In this document: piece after piece, positions 13,101-24,283 of the stretch
Layout of the letters: each line of letters opens with the position of its first letter
How positions within the stretch are numbered: position 1 is the first letter of the stretch
Assembly: GCA_027604705.1 (NCBI GenBank)
Contig: JADHYV010000048.1
Coordinates: 62,001-126,000 of the forward strand
Reading direction: 5' to 3'
DNA length: 64,000 nucleotides
Source of the DNA: Allomyces arbusculus
Taxonomy: Eukaryota > Blastocladiomycota > Blastocladiomycetes > Blastocladiales > Blastocladiaceae
Program-made: the position numbers and the translations under genes
The notes under the pieces: generated by a model
Databases searched by the model: none
What the model saw: the letters and a program-made list of their open reading frames with translations, nothing else
What the model was told of the DNA's origin: nothing

Positions 13101-14406
13101 TCGCGCGCCTTCCTCGCCTTGTCGGCTTTGCGCTTGGCCGACTTCTTCAGCTCGCGCACCTTGATATCGTCGGCCGTCAATCGCTTCAAGTCGGCGTCGT
13201 GCATTTGCAAATCGGTGCGCGCCTTGGCCAATACTGCAGCCGCCTCCTTGGCGCGCCGCTCAAGATCAGCCTGCTTCTTCCGCGCGGCCTCGCCGCCGCA
13301 CGCCTCGTCGAGGTCCACGAGCCGTGCCTGCGCGTTGGTCAGCGTCGTACGCGCGAGCCCCGTCGCCCTTGCGTGCTTCTCGGCCATATGACGGTACAAA
13401 TTGGCCTGCATTCGGCGCAATTCCCCCTCGCGCGCCAAGTAAGCTTCGGCCGCATCCTTCGAGTCTTGCAATCGCGCGAGTTCCTGCTCAACCAACTTCA
13501 CGCGCGCGAGTTTCTCGTGCCGTAAATCGTCGAGCGCGTCCAAATCGCGCTGCGCGGCCTCAATCGGGTCCTTGTACTGCGCGGTCCCGATGATGTCCTC
13601 GAGGTATTCGAGCAAACCCTCGTCCGAGTCGGACGTACCCTTGGGTTTCATTTGCGCAATTGATTCGACTTCGCCCTGCAGGATCAGGAACCGCTGGTGG
13701 GTCAGGTCGACGCCCTTAGATTTGAGTAGCGTCGTGACTTGCACGTATGATGCCGGGCGCTCGTTGATCGAGTACCGCGACTGGTTGTTCTTGAAGGCCG
13801 TGCGCGAGACGAGGAGGTCGGATCCGGGGACGACGGTCTCGACGCCGTCCTAGATTCAGGGCAGGCGAATGAGCAGGACCCAACGTGACCACCGTGATGG
13901 GTAGAGAATAACGGCATACAGTCTCCTGCAACTCCTGGAAATGAATCTCGACCGTGCACTGGTCGAGGTTCGGGAACTTTTCCGAGTAGTGCACGAGGTT
14001 GCCGAGCTTGTTCTGCCGCATCTTGGACGCGCGGTACCCGAACACGAACAGCAGCGCATCAATCACGTTTGACTTGCCGGATCCGTTGGGGCCCACGACT
14101 GCCGTGAACGACTAGAGGCAGACGGCGTCAGCGTTGCATTTGGACGCTGGGCTCGAGCACCTTTGTGCGGACCTTGTGAAAGGGCCCAATCTCTTGCCTC
14201 CCGGCATACGACTTGAAGTTGGTCAGAACCATGCGCGTCATGACGAGCCGCGGACCGTTGAGGGGTGCTGGGCCTGGTGGTGGCGGGAGAGTTGTCGCAT
14301 TGGTGGTCGGTGCGGTCGGATTGGTCGGGGCTGGTTGGCTGGCGGCTGCCATTTCCGCTGCGGGCTCCTGGGCCGGCGGTGCGGCCTCGGTCGTGGTCAT
14401 GGCCAA
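10166..14406 (-). CDS. SMC4: Condensin subunit SMC4 (Cut3)
   Basis: Core ATPase of condensin; pairs with SMC2 to compact mitotic chromosomes. Exons 14406-14173, 14111-13920 and 13849-10166 give 1369 aa, normal for SMC4. Seen: Walker A GPNGSGKS at the start of exon 2, ILQGEVESIAQMKPKG and LLEYLEDIIG, which mark SMC4 rather than SMC1-3, long coiled coils, a hinge near YDVAVSTAAGGSLDMIVVDK, the ABC signature NLSGGERTLASLALVFAL, and Walker B PLYVLDEIDAALDF. The first 45 residues are Pro/Ala/Thr-rich and poorly conserved. The C-terminal tail after ATPase closure is Ala-rich with Gln/Arg/Glu and has no counterpart I recall. Donors are GTCCGC and GTATGC and both acceptors are CTAG. Orthology is firm. 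Confidence 0.96.
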
Positions 14407-14811
14407 GTCACGCCTTCGTGGTCGAGTTGCAGCAAGTTGGCCGTGTGGTCGGGCGCTGGTTTGGCGTCAAAGTCGGTGGTCGTCGACAACGACGAAAGAT
14501 GTGGACGACGAGGCGAACAAAGCTGGCCGAACTGATCAAAAAAATGGCACCGAGTCACCGACCGACCTCGGAGTCCAGGCGTCATCTATGATCAGGAACC
14601 TAAGCAAATCTGCGTGTCTTTTCACATTTCAAGAGGTTAAATCATTTGCACGAGTACAACCGGTCCACGAGCATCGCCCAGCTTCTCGTTTCCCCCTCGC
14701 CCTCCCCACGTCGCGCGCCGACAACCGGTCGATGCGCGCGCATGTGCGGAGGCGACGTTAACGTCGACGACAATGAGCCCACATCCGGTGGGACCCCCGC
14801 CGCGAACGAAT
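14407..14811. other. Intergenic: SMC4 upstream and acyltransferase 3' flank
   Basis: About 405 bp between two minus-strand genes. No supported ORF. It must contain the SMC4 promoter and the 3' UTR of the acyltransferase. Confidence 0.5.
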
Positions 14812-17165
14812 CTACGCTGCCACCTCGGTGTTGCTTGGCACCTCGGCGACCTTCTCTACTTCTCCGTTCTCGACCAGCACCACGCCATTGCTTGCTGCGG
14901 CTGCGTTCTCTTCCTCCTCAGCAATCGACTCCGGCTCGTCCGTAACAACCACCTTCGGCAGCTCGCCGCCACCACGCGCAACCTCCGCGGCTTTGATGAT
15001 CAACACCCCCTCCTCCTCGTCCTGCTGTGCCTGCATCCCTTCGTCGTGCGTCTTGACCGCATCTTTCGCGGCCATGGCGGGCGTCGACGCGAGCCGCGCC
15101 TTGAGTGTGGACGGCGTCGCTGCCGAGACAAAGTTCTTGACTTCGATCGAGATCATGCTCGCGGCGCGGGTCACGGACCGCGACGCCGCGGAGGAGAGCG
15201 CCGACCACGACGACACGCGCTTGAGGCCCGCCGAGGATTGCTCGGTGGTCGGGATTTCCATATCCTGGAAGAAAAAAGTAAGTCAAGTGAGTTTCCGAAT
15301 CCACCAGCAGCACGTCGCGAATCAAAGCGACATACCTTCATGAAGAACGAGTTAAAGTCCTCGAACAGCGTCGGCCCCAACTCGTTGATCACATCATTGA
15401 TATCGCGCGCCAACTGGCCCCGCACGAGCCGCAACCGATCGCCATCGTCCCAGCGCGTCGGGAGCACCGACATCAGCAGCGGCGCCAATGACTTGTAGAT
15501 ATCTGCGCCGCGTTCACCAAACCGCAGCGCCATGAGCGAGACCGTCGGCAGACCGAGGAACAACACAATCGTCGGAATTGCCCACGTCCACGGCGGCGCC
15601 AACTTAAGAATGAACCGGACGGCGCCCCACGTGAGGAACGTGTCGAAAAAGTAGACGATTGGCACCATGACGAGCGCAACAATCAGTTTCCAAGTGGCCA
15701 GCACGTCGCGGCCCTCGATCTTGACCGTCGACGACGCCAGTGCTTCGGCCGCCTTTTGCTGCGAAATGCGCGTCGCGGCCACGGCCATCGGGAAGTTGAT
15801 GATCGCGCCGGGCAGCGCGAGCGTCGCCATGATCAAGAGTACAATCGACCGGTAGGCTAAAAGACCGAGCGCGCGGAACCCGCCGATGGCGGTGCGCTCC
15901 ACCTGGTGGTCCTGCAACCCGTGCGCCTCGAGCATCGAGTTGTAGTACTTGACTTTAAACTCCAAGTCCTTGACACGCGGATCGTCCTTGTACTGCAAGT
16001 AACCCTTCATCAACCGCCGCGTGAGTTCCAGCCGCTGCACCATCGTCAGCTTATGGTTGAGCGGGCGATACAAGCGGCGCACGGCCTGCACGACCATCAA
16101 CGTATCGTAATCGGGCGCTGTCACGGTCACATTGGCCACCGCCGCCTGAATCACGTCCAGCAACGACTTGCACGCATCGCGCTTCTCGGCGCCGCCGCGG
16201 CGGTACATGTCGACCAGATCGGCAGGCACCGAAATCGGCGCGCCGTACTCGACGACTGCGCGCGACCGAAACCTGTCGGCGTGGAAGTAGTTGAGCCCGA
16301 CCGGCACGAGTTTCACATCGAGGCCCGGGAACGCGGCCATGGCGCCGAGCGCCATGATCGTGACACCTGCCTTGAACGGCAGCAGTTCCGACCGGTCGTG
16401 CGACCCGCCCTCGGGGAAAATGCCCACACAGTGACCGCCCTTGAGCCGCTCAAAGACCGACTCGTACATGTGCGCATAGTCAACCTTCGGTGCGGCGCGC
16501 GCGGGCAGGCCCGCGGGGAATGCCAGCGCCTGGACCGTATCCGGGTCGGTCACCGCACGGCGAACACGGATCCGCGTGGCCGATACGATTTCAGCGATTT
16601 CGAGCGATACATCGTTCCCGGGCCCTGAGGACCCGAGCACGGGCGGGATCACAAACAGGAGCGAGTGGCCGACAGCGAGTTTGCCGAGGGCCTGCAGGTG
16701 GAGGAAATCCGTGTCGACGACATTGACCACTTCAATCAAGTCGGGGCTCTGCGCCGGGTCGGGCATCCAGAGCTTGCCGGGCAACTTGACGGCGATATCC
16801 GCTGCACGCACGACACCAATCGACCCCATGGCGCGCGCGAACCGGCCAATCCATTTCCGGTCCATGGATTTCTGCGCAGTCAGGAACCCAACGCGGCGGC
16901 CCGCCGTCTTGATGAGCATCAGTGGGTCAACAAACTGATTGTGGTGCGGCGCCACCACAAAGATAACGGGACCATCTTCCGGGATATGGTGCGTGCCGCG
17001 CGGGCGCACTTCGCGGAAGAAGATCGACAGGACCAGCGAGAAGAGCGTGGCGAGCGTGTCGTAGAGCAGCGCCACCGTCATGTTGTTGGGCAACTTGATC
17101 GGATCTTCGGCAGGAGCGGGAGCGGCGGGTCGACGATGATGGTGGCGGCGATGGTGCCGGCACAT
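14812..17165 (-). CDS. GPT2: Glycerol-3-phosphate/DHAP acyltransferase (Gpt2/Sct1 type)
   Basis: First step of glycerolipid synthesis: acyl-CoA plus glycerol-3-phosphate (or DHAP) to lysophosphatidate, at the ER. Exons 17165-15336 and 15264-14812 give 760 aa; yeast Gpt2 and Sct1 are close to this. Seen: PlsC block I HNQFVD (H-x4-D, residues 75-80), block III FPEGGSHDR, and block IV-like KLVPVGLNYF. Three hydrophobic stretches follow in the C-terminal half (starting near YRSIVLLIMATLALPG, LIVALVMVPIVYFFD and IPTIVLFLGLPTVSLMAL). The C-terminal 150 residues are Glu/Ala-rich and probably regulatory, as in the yeast enzymes. The start is uncertain: an internal Met (MTVALLYDTL, base 17084) sits where yeast homology begins, and the preceding residues are His/Arg/Pro-rich. 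Intron donor is GTATGT. Confidence 0.92.
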
Positions 17166-18262
17166 ACAGAGCTTGCGCGAGCAAGCAGAACGACGGGGGC
17201 GTCGGTGTGCGCGTCTGGAGGAGGACCCATGACGCAGAGCGCAGGTCGGATGCTGGCGTCAGTCGACGCGTCCTATTGCCGTGCAAGTCCCAGCCGTTCT
17301 TGTTGCCGAAACGGTTGCGTCAACAACGCACCAAGGCTCGTCTCGCGGCTGCAGTCGGCAGTGGCGCGTCTCTTGGCACCGAGTACTTCACACGTCAACC
17401 TTCACTCACAACTCGCACGAGCGCCGTAACGGCGTGCTTGATGGTCGAATGAAGCAATAGGTCGGATCGCGGGTTTTGCAGGCGCGAGTGGCTGGATGAA
17501 CAGTCGAGAGCGCGGCTGCCGTTGATCAAGCGCAGCGGGCTCGAGTAAAGGCTTGCAGGTCGGATCAAGTGCAGAAAATGGGCTGCTGGTTGAGCTTGAG
17601 CGAGCGAACGGCTGGTTCGCTTGCCGAGTGCTGAGCTTGCAGTTGGTTCAAGAGCCCGTTGGTGGGGAGCACTCCGAGTTGGAGAGCGTGGGCAAGTCGA
17701 GTGCAACGAGAGGCAGACAACCGTGCGCGCAGCCAACGTATTTATTTCGCTTCGGGTGGTGGCCAAACTTCATTTTGTCCGGCTCGCAACTAAAGAGGAG
17801 GACCCAGGCGCTCGCAGCTTCAGGTTGCTCAGAGACTGAAGTGCAAGGCGTACGGTGATGTCATGCAGACCATCAGCGTCGGTGCGCCGCAAACTCGTTA
17901 AGTGGGGCGTAAAAAAATGAAGAGGATTTGGGAGAGGTACTTACGACATGTCCGCTGCAAGTGATGCCCATTCTCCAGCGGACGCCTGTCGTGGTCTCCA
18001 TCTTCAACTGATCTCCACCGCAGCGAACTCGGCGACGCTAGCGGCGACGGTTCTGCCCAAGACGACAGGCAAGGTGGGCCAAAACGAGAAGCGCTAAACC
18101 ATCTTTTCCAATAATCCAAGCCAAACACTCAAAGAAACGAACACGAACAGCACCAAAACAGAATGCGTGCACACAACAGCAAAACTCTCCACCTCGTTGC
18201 GACGCCCGCTGGTCCGGTCCACGACCACAAACGTCCCCTCGCAACCACGAAGCGACTCCGCC
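17166..18262. other. Intergenic: acyltransferase upstream and CRM1 3' flank
   Basis: About 1.1 kb between two minus-strand genes. Short ORFs only. I recognise nothing coding in it. Confidence 0.5.
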
Positions 18263-21200
18263 TTACATGTCGTCGTCCATCTGCTCAGACGGCTTGACCA
18301 TCCCGGGAATCGCGAGCGCGGCGCGGTGCGCGGCATCGCGCTGTTCCGCCAACTCCTTTTCGCGCTCGGCCAAGTACAAGTCGTCGGCCTGCCCCGCAAA
18401 CTCCTTGAGCTGAATCAAAAAGTCGCGCACGTGCGGGCGGAACTTATCCGGGTCGGCGTTCAGCTCCAACAACCCGATCGCAAACACGGTCACGGCCTTG
18501 TCCGAGACATGCGGGAAAGCCGCCTTCATCATGGCCTGCAAATGGTCGCGCAGGAACGGGACGTTGGGGATCGCTGGGTTGCCCGACAGCGGCACGGCGA
18601 CTTGGCCCGAGGACACGGCGTGCATCATGAGCGCAAGCACCTGCACCTGCATGACAAAGCCCGACTTGTGTTCCGAGTCGGTCAGGACAAAGAACAGGTC
18701 CTGCAGCAGCTGCAGGTAGTAGGCCTGGTAAAACTGGTTGGCGACCGTCTGGTCGGCTTTCGTCGCCATGTTCTGCAGCAGGTCGCCGACAATACCGAGC
18801 GCGGTATCGGCAATGTCGCGCATCGTGTGCTTGAACCCCCACACAATCGAGTTGATCACCTGCGTGAACATTTCCGGCGGCAACTGCAAGATGGCCGGGA
18901 AACAGTGCTGCACGAGCGCGCGCAACAGCTTGAAAAACCCGGTCCGGTGCTCCGGGTACTCGACGAGCTCCTTGTTGATCATTTCGAGCGTGCACGAGAA
19001 AACGGCCTTGAGAATCGGATCCACCTGCGCGTTCATCCACCGGCCCAGCTTGGACACAATCTCGGCGACCACATTGAGCACCTCGGCGTCACGCGTCTGT
19101 GGCGGGTTCGCCGCATAGTCGCCGAGGCACGCGTCGAGCAACAGCGGCACCATTTCCTTGGCGAGGTCCTCGAGCTCGTCGGCCTTGGACACATATGTCT
19201 CGACGAGCCGCAGCGTCTCCTTCTTGATCGACCGCAGGCCACGCACGAGCGGCCGCGCAAACCCGGTCGTCGGGTCGGCCTGAAGCGAAGCGTGGATCGC
19301 GCCCGACGCGGCACGGTAGAGGCCGAGCATGTCCATGTAGATGCGCTCAATCTGCGGCTTGAACCGGGGCCCAATCGACGTGCACGCAGCCGTGTTGGTG
19401 CGCAAGATGTTGACGAGCGCCTTGACCGACTCGGGGTTCTCGAGCACAGGCACGCCCTGCATCGCCGCCTGCATCGTCTGGTCCCAGGCAATGTTCGGGC
19501 ACCTCATCAAGTCGCCGACCAACTTCTCCTGGATCTGCTTGTTCGGCTGCGCCGAGACGAGGTACCCGACAGCCTCAAAGAAGACGTGCACCTGCTGCGG
19601 CTGCAAATCGGACGTGTGCTCGGGCAAGTGCAGCAGGATATCGTCGATAAACGGCGCATTCTCGTGCGGCTGCTGAATCACGAAATGGCGACGCGTCTTT
19701 TGCGCAATCTTGATAAACGTGTCGCAGGCCATGTCCTGCACGCCCTCGTGCAGCTCATGCATGAACTCAAAGAGCTTCTTGACGACCGTCTTGAGGAACC
19801 GCCAGTGCGCCTTGAGGAACCGCGGGTACTGGCCGACGACGTACATGATGTTCGACGCGACCACGGCCTTGTTATCCTTGCCGCGCTTCATATCGACGAG
19901 CCCAAGCAGCTCCTTGATGACATGCACCAGGAAATTTTTTTCGTGGTCCTCGACCATGGCGCCCGAGATCGACCCGACCGCCCAGCACAGTCGGTTCAGG
20001 TTGGCCCACGACCATTCGGACCCGTCGATCTGCCGCTGCAACTTGGCGACCATGATGCGCTCCGTATCGTGCGGATCCAAGTGCGTCAAGTAGACGAGCC
20101 CTTCGCGCATCGACTTGTAGAGCACGATCGTGTCGACTTCCTTCATCGACTCGCGCACGATCGCACCGTCCTCGTTCTCAACCACCAACACCTCCTCGGG
20201 CTTGACCATGCTCTCAATAAACACGAGGCGCATCTCCGAGAGCACGGCCGGGTACTTGTCCTTGCGCAGGTTCGAGCCCGCCGCGGTCGCCGCGCCGCCA
20301 AGGTTCAACAGGCCAATCGCCGGGTGCGCGTTCGGGAGCATCGAGACAGACCCGCTACCGGCAGCAGCGGCCGCCCCACCGCCGGGCGCGGTCTGCATTT
20401 CCTCGTAGAGGTCGGCGAGCAGCTTGTTGAAGTACTCAAGGCAGACCTTGAAGATTTCGCGCTCGTCGACGCGCGCGATACGGAGCAAGTACCGGTGCGC
20501 CATTGTGGCCGCATCAAGCGACGCCGCTTCGGCGAGCCGCCCGTGCTTGGCGAGGTAGGTCGTTAAGAACAGCGCCAGGTTCTGCACGAGTTCCTGCTGC
20601 TGGTCGGTGGCTGTATCCCAGAGGCCGGCGAAATCGGTCGTTTGCGGAATGCTCGTGACGATCGTCTGCATGGCCGAGAGGAACAGGCCCGAGAGGGCTG
20701 ACTGGTATTCCGGATGGCCCGAAACGTCGAGCGCGGCGATTTCCGTGAGGCACTGCAGCGCCGCGTTTTGGAAGACGGGAACGGCGAGAAACTTTTTCGC
20801 GAGCAAGTCAATGATGTTGGTCTGGAAAATGTACCCGAGCGGGATCCAGTTGAGGAAGCGCAAGAGCGTGGCGAGTGTCGCGTGCAAAAGCGACTCCTTG
20901 GTCGCCTGTTCGAGCACTTCGGAGCACAGGTTGAAGACTTCGGCAAACTCGCCGCACATTTGCGTCTTGAGCGTGCGCGCTTTGGTTTGCGTCATTTGCT
21001 CGGCCGAGAAATCGAAAATCTCCTCAGAGAGCAGCTTGAGAATGGCCATGTTGTTTTCGCACAGCGGGACCGAGGACCGCGATGCGGCCACGATCTCGGA
21101 AATGAAGTTGGGCCAGGCATGAGGCCAGTCCTGCTTGAGGATCTGCACGAGCACGAGGTTGAGCTTGGCCAAGAAGGCGCGGTCGTTCTTTGGCAACACG

Positions 21201-21605
21201 TCGACCGAGGAGAGCTGGATCACGCGGTTCACAATGTACCCCTTGATCCCGTCGCGCTGCTCTTGCTGCAGAATTTTCCAGCGCGTCTGGATGAGCCGCT
21301 CGAGGACTTGCAGGGCGAGGTACTAAGGACACAGGTTTGCGGGGGGAGAAATTGAGTCAATTTTGCCGCACTTCGGTGGCGCTGTTGCGCGCGCAAGTAC
21401 GCACCTTGGTCTGCATCGTCTTGGACGTTTCGAGCATCACGTCAGCGCGTGTCCATGCCTCCGGGTGGTTCTGGAACTCGGTCAGAATGCGCTGCGCGGC
21501 AGCCTGCTCCTGGCCGCGCCCCGTGTAGAACGTGGTCACGACGCGGTCGAGCAAGTCCACATTGAGCGGCGCGCTGAAGTCAAGGACGGCGTTGAAGTCG
21601 GCCAT
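18263..21605 (-). CDS. CRM1: Exportin-1 (CRM1)
   Basis: Karyopherin that exports leucine-rich NES cargo with Ran-GTP through the nuclear pore. Exons 21605-21405 and 21322-18263 give 1086 aa (human 1071). Seen: N-terminal importin-beta-type block (HPEAWTRADVMLE), LVQILKQDWPHAWPNFISEI, HATLATLLRFLNWIPLGYIF, KPEEVLVVENEDG, and the groove region KRGKDNKAVVASNIMYVV. The single intron (donor GTGCGT) falls after MLETSKTMQTK, where human CRM1 continues without a gap. A Gly/Ala-rich insertion of about 35 residues follows the block LADLYEEMQT. The residue matching human Cys528 is Val543 (codon 19895-19897). The C-terminus is acidic (QMDDDM). The start at 21605 is chosen because upstream in-frame residues are not family-like. 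Orthology is certain. Confidence 0.97.
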
Positions 21606-22305
21606 GATGGGCAACAGTCGTCGCGGCGGCGTGGCGCGGTCCGAGCACAATCAATCAATCGTCGATGAATTGGCGCGCGAGCGAGCGAGTCGAGTCAGAT
21701 CGAGTGACGGTGGGGTCGCAGTCAATCGAGCCGCAGCAGACCGAATCGGCAAGAGAGCAGGTCGAACAACAGGCTTGTCGTGAAGAACGGCGCAACAGCG
21801 GCGACGGGGGGTACTGATCACGGTCAAGTCGTCGTTTGTGGGGGGCTTGTCGTTTTGGCGCGTTGGAGCGACCAGTTGCGGGGAACGCGACGAGCAGGTT
21901 GATACGGGTGCGTTGCGGGCGGTTGGGCGGCGGCGGGTCTCCGCAGGCCGATGCGGTAATGGACGCTAACGACAGGCACGACTTGACCGACGATCACGAA
22001 GATGGCCGACGAGACGAAGCGAACGACCTGCCAGCCGAACGTTTCGCGGGGACATGCGCCTGCCACACGCATCGCACGCACATGGCCTACTCGGTCGGCC
22101 CAGCAACCGCGCACGCGCGAGTCACGCCATTATGCCCACGTCTCGCGCCTGTCTCGCACACGATGATTTCCCACTGGTTCGCACAAAGCCAAAGTCGTTC
22201 GTGTCGCGCATTCGACCGCGACATATTGCCTGCCTGCTTGCCTGCGTACCGATCGCACCGTGCTAGTACCGACGCTCCTCACAACATTCTCCACCATGCA
22301 CCAGT
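21606..22305. other. Intergenic: CRM1 upstream region
   Basis: About 700 bp upstream of CRM1 and ahead of the decayed F-box/LRR copy. No supported gene. Confidence 0.45.
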
Positions 22306-22308
22306 ACT

Positions 22309-23850
22309 ATGCTCAGCAAATCAACCACCATGGCCAACAATGTTGATGATGCTGCACGAGTTTTCTCTGAGATCTCAATTTCGAAGCCGCCGCTACCAAG
22401 CGACGCTACGCCTCCCATCGGACCCTGGTGCACCATTACGCTCGACTTGCTCCCGTCACTCGTACTGTTCTGCATTGTGAGCTTCTTGAAGTGCTGCAGT
22501 CTTGCCTGGCTTGTGCTGGCAGCACCCTCAATTGTATGAGCCGTGCATCCGCACCGCCATTCAGGTTGGAACGATCTTTCTGGCCGCAACTTCCTGGGTC
22601 ACACCGAGCCACATGCTGGCAATTCAACGCGGGCAAACGTTTCTCCCATTTAGTGGGTTGGTGGCAACCTGATTACAGCCATCCTGTCCCAAGCACCTGA
22701 TTTGAATTTCTATCTCGTCCTTCTCTGGCATTCCCGTTCTCTCATGTTGTGCCGCCTTCTCATTATTCTACTTCGCGATGGTCTCTTTTCCCTGTGCCAG
22801 AATGGCAAGTGCTGGTTTGTGTACTGTGATGGACCTTGCACCTTCCCACCACATTGCAGAGTATGCCAGCATTGCCCTCTTTTTTGGAGGCTTTGTTGGC
22901 GACACGCTCATGTGCTTATCAGTTCTTGCCAACATGCCCTCAACTCTGACCACACTCCCTGTCCATCATGCATGGTTGCCAACCATTGAATGCAATTCAT
23001 GTTCTGCCATGGCTTAGCCCACTGGCTCTCCATTCATAAAATCTGCCAGTTGTGCCATGTTTCTGGCCGACAATGCTCGTCTTCTTGATCCCTGACCCGC
23101 TTCAAGATTAATTGGTTTGGCCTGGATGAGCTTGACATGGTCATGGCCACTTTACTGCACATGCAATTGAAGACGCTCTGTGTGACCCTGAAATTGAATG
23201 TGGTTGATGGCAACGAGTGTTGTCTCCTCGTTGCAGCGTTTCCGAAGTTGGTCAAGACGCTGGCCTTTTCAATGGCCCTGAATTCGCTCAAATCATTTAA
23301 AATTGGTGCATGTGCAGGAACTGTTGAGCAGGCTACACTTGGCCACTGACACACTGACTGTGTCCCTGCAGAGGATCTCCAATACCTTATGGGGCGATGT
23401 ACCACGGGGCACTCAAAACTCACGCGGCTGCAGCTCAACAAATGGATTTTGTTGGTGGTGTGCAATGTGTGCCTGCTCTTTGCACAGCTGCCAGAATCGC
23501 TCATGCAACTCCAACTCATTGCATATTGCATAAAATCGCGTTACGAGGGCCCTCCCCATCAGCTTGCGCTCGATATCCCGCCGCAGATCACGTCAATTCG
23601 TTTTACTTGTGCTATCTAAAGGACGCGGGACTCGGCATACTTGCCAGAACTTGGCCGGAAATGTTGCAGAAGTTGGATTTGTTTGGGAACGAGATTCCTG
23701 AGACCACATTGGTGCTCTCAACAGTTTTACGGCCGTGTTGGAAGCCTGGGTAAGTTGGCAAGCATCCGTATCTGTCTGTTCCTGCCACGCTGGCGTGGGT
23801 TCAGTCGCTACTGAAGTCGCTTGAGGAGCCTCTGTTGTAAAGTGCCATGG
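22309..23850 (+). pseudogene. Decayed copy of the adjacent F-box/LRR-like gene
   Basis: Colinear with the intact gene that follows it, but no frame stays open. Matching segments in order: TLDLLPSLVLFCIVSFLK (22440-22495; intact copy has TLDLLPSLVLWRIADYLT), GLDELDMVMATL with LKTL (around 23125-23180; intact GLDAVMAALPRARLKAL), LVAAFPKLVKTL (23225-23265; intact LVVAFPVSVNTL), and LQKLDLFGNEIPETT through PCWKPG (23650-23750; intact LRQLDLSGNDIPKTT through PRWKPG). Similarity continues past the stop after PCWKPG. The segments lie in more than one frame with stops between them, so the gene is dead. It is visibly more AT-rich than its partner. It is a tandem duplicate in the same orientation, about 430 bp upstream of the intact copy. 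Confidence 0.8.
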
Positions 23851-24283
23851 ATCGTGGCGGACGGGCCTGGATTGCGCGGTCCGCGACGTGCGCTAGCGGC
23901 GCATCGCATGCGTCGTTGGCCGCAGCGGCTGATTCGAGCTAAGGTGTGAGAGTGGAGATTGATTGGTTTTGCAAAGTGAATCAGTGGCCATGATAATTCA
24001 AATTTGATTTGTGCATCTGTTTTCCCTCGCGATTGACGGCCGTGAGGTCATGTTGCCTTGGCTTCTTCGATTCATCATTGCACGGTACAAATGGGCATTG
24101 CAATTGTCGGGGATCGGGCAACGAACGGGAGCAGCATCTCGGAGCATCGTTCCTTCATGTGAGCCGTTATCTAATTCCGTCGCAGTGTTTGCAAACATGA
24201 TTGCTTTGACCGTGCCGTGACACTTTAAACGCTGCTCAACAAGCCTGTGTGCTCAACAACGAGCCCAACGACTATCAACATGC

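Noticed and set aside
18167-20566. 799-codon ORF antisense to CRM1
   Set aside because: It is a shadow of the CRM1 exon produced by high GC; its protein is Arg/His/Leu low-complexity, while CRM1 on the other strand is certain.
18263-21605. Cys600 of CRM1 (in QDMACDTFIK) as the leptomycin B site
   Set aside because: First considered, but the residue count places human Cys528 in LCEQKRGKDNK, 57 residues earlier, where this protein has Val543.
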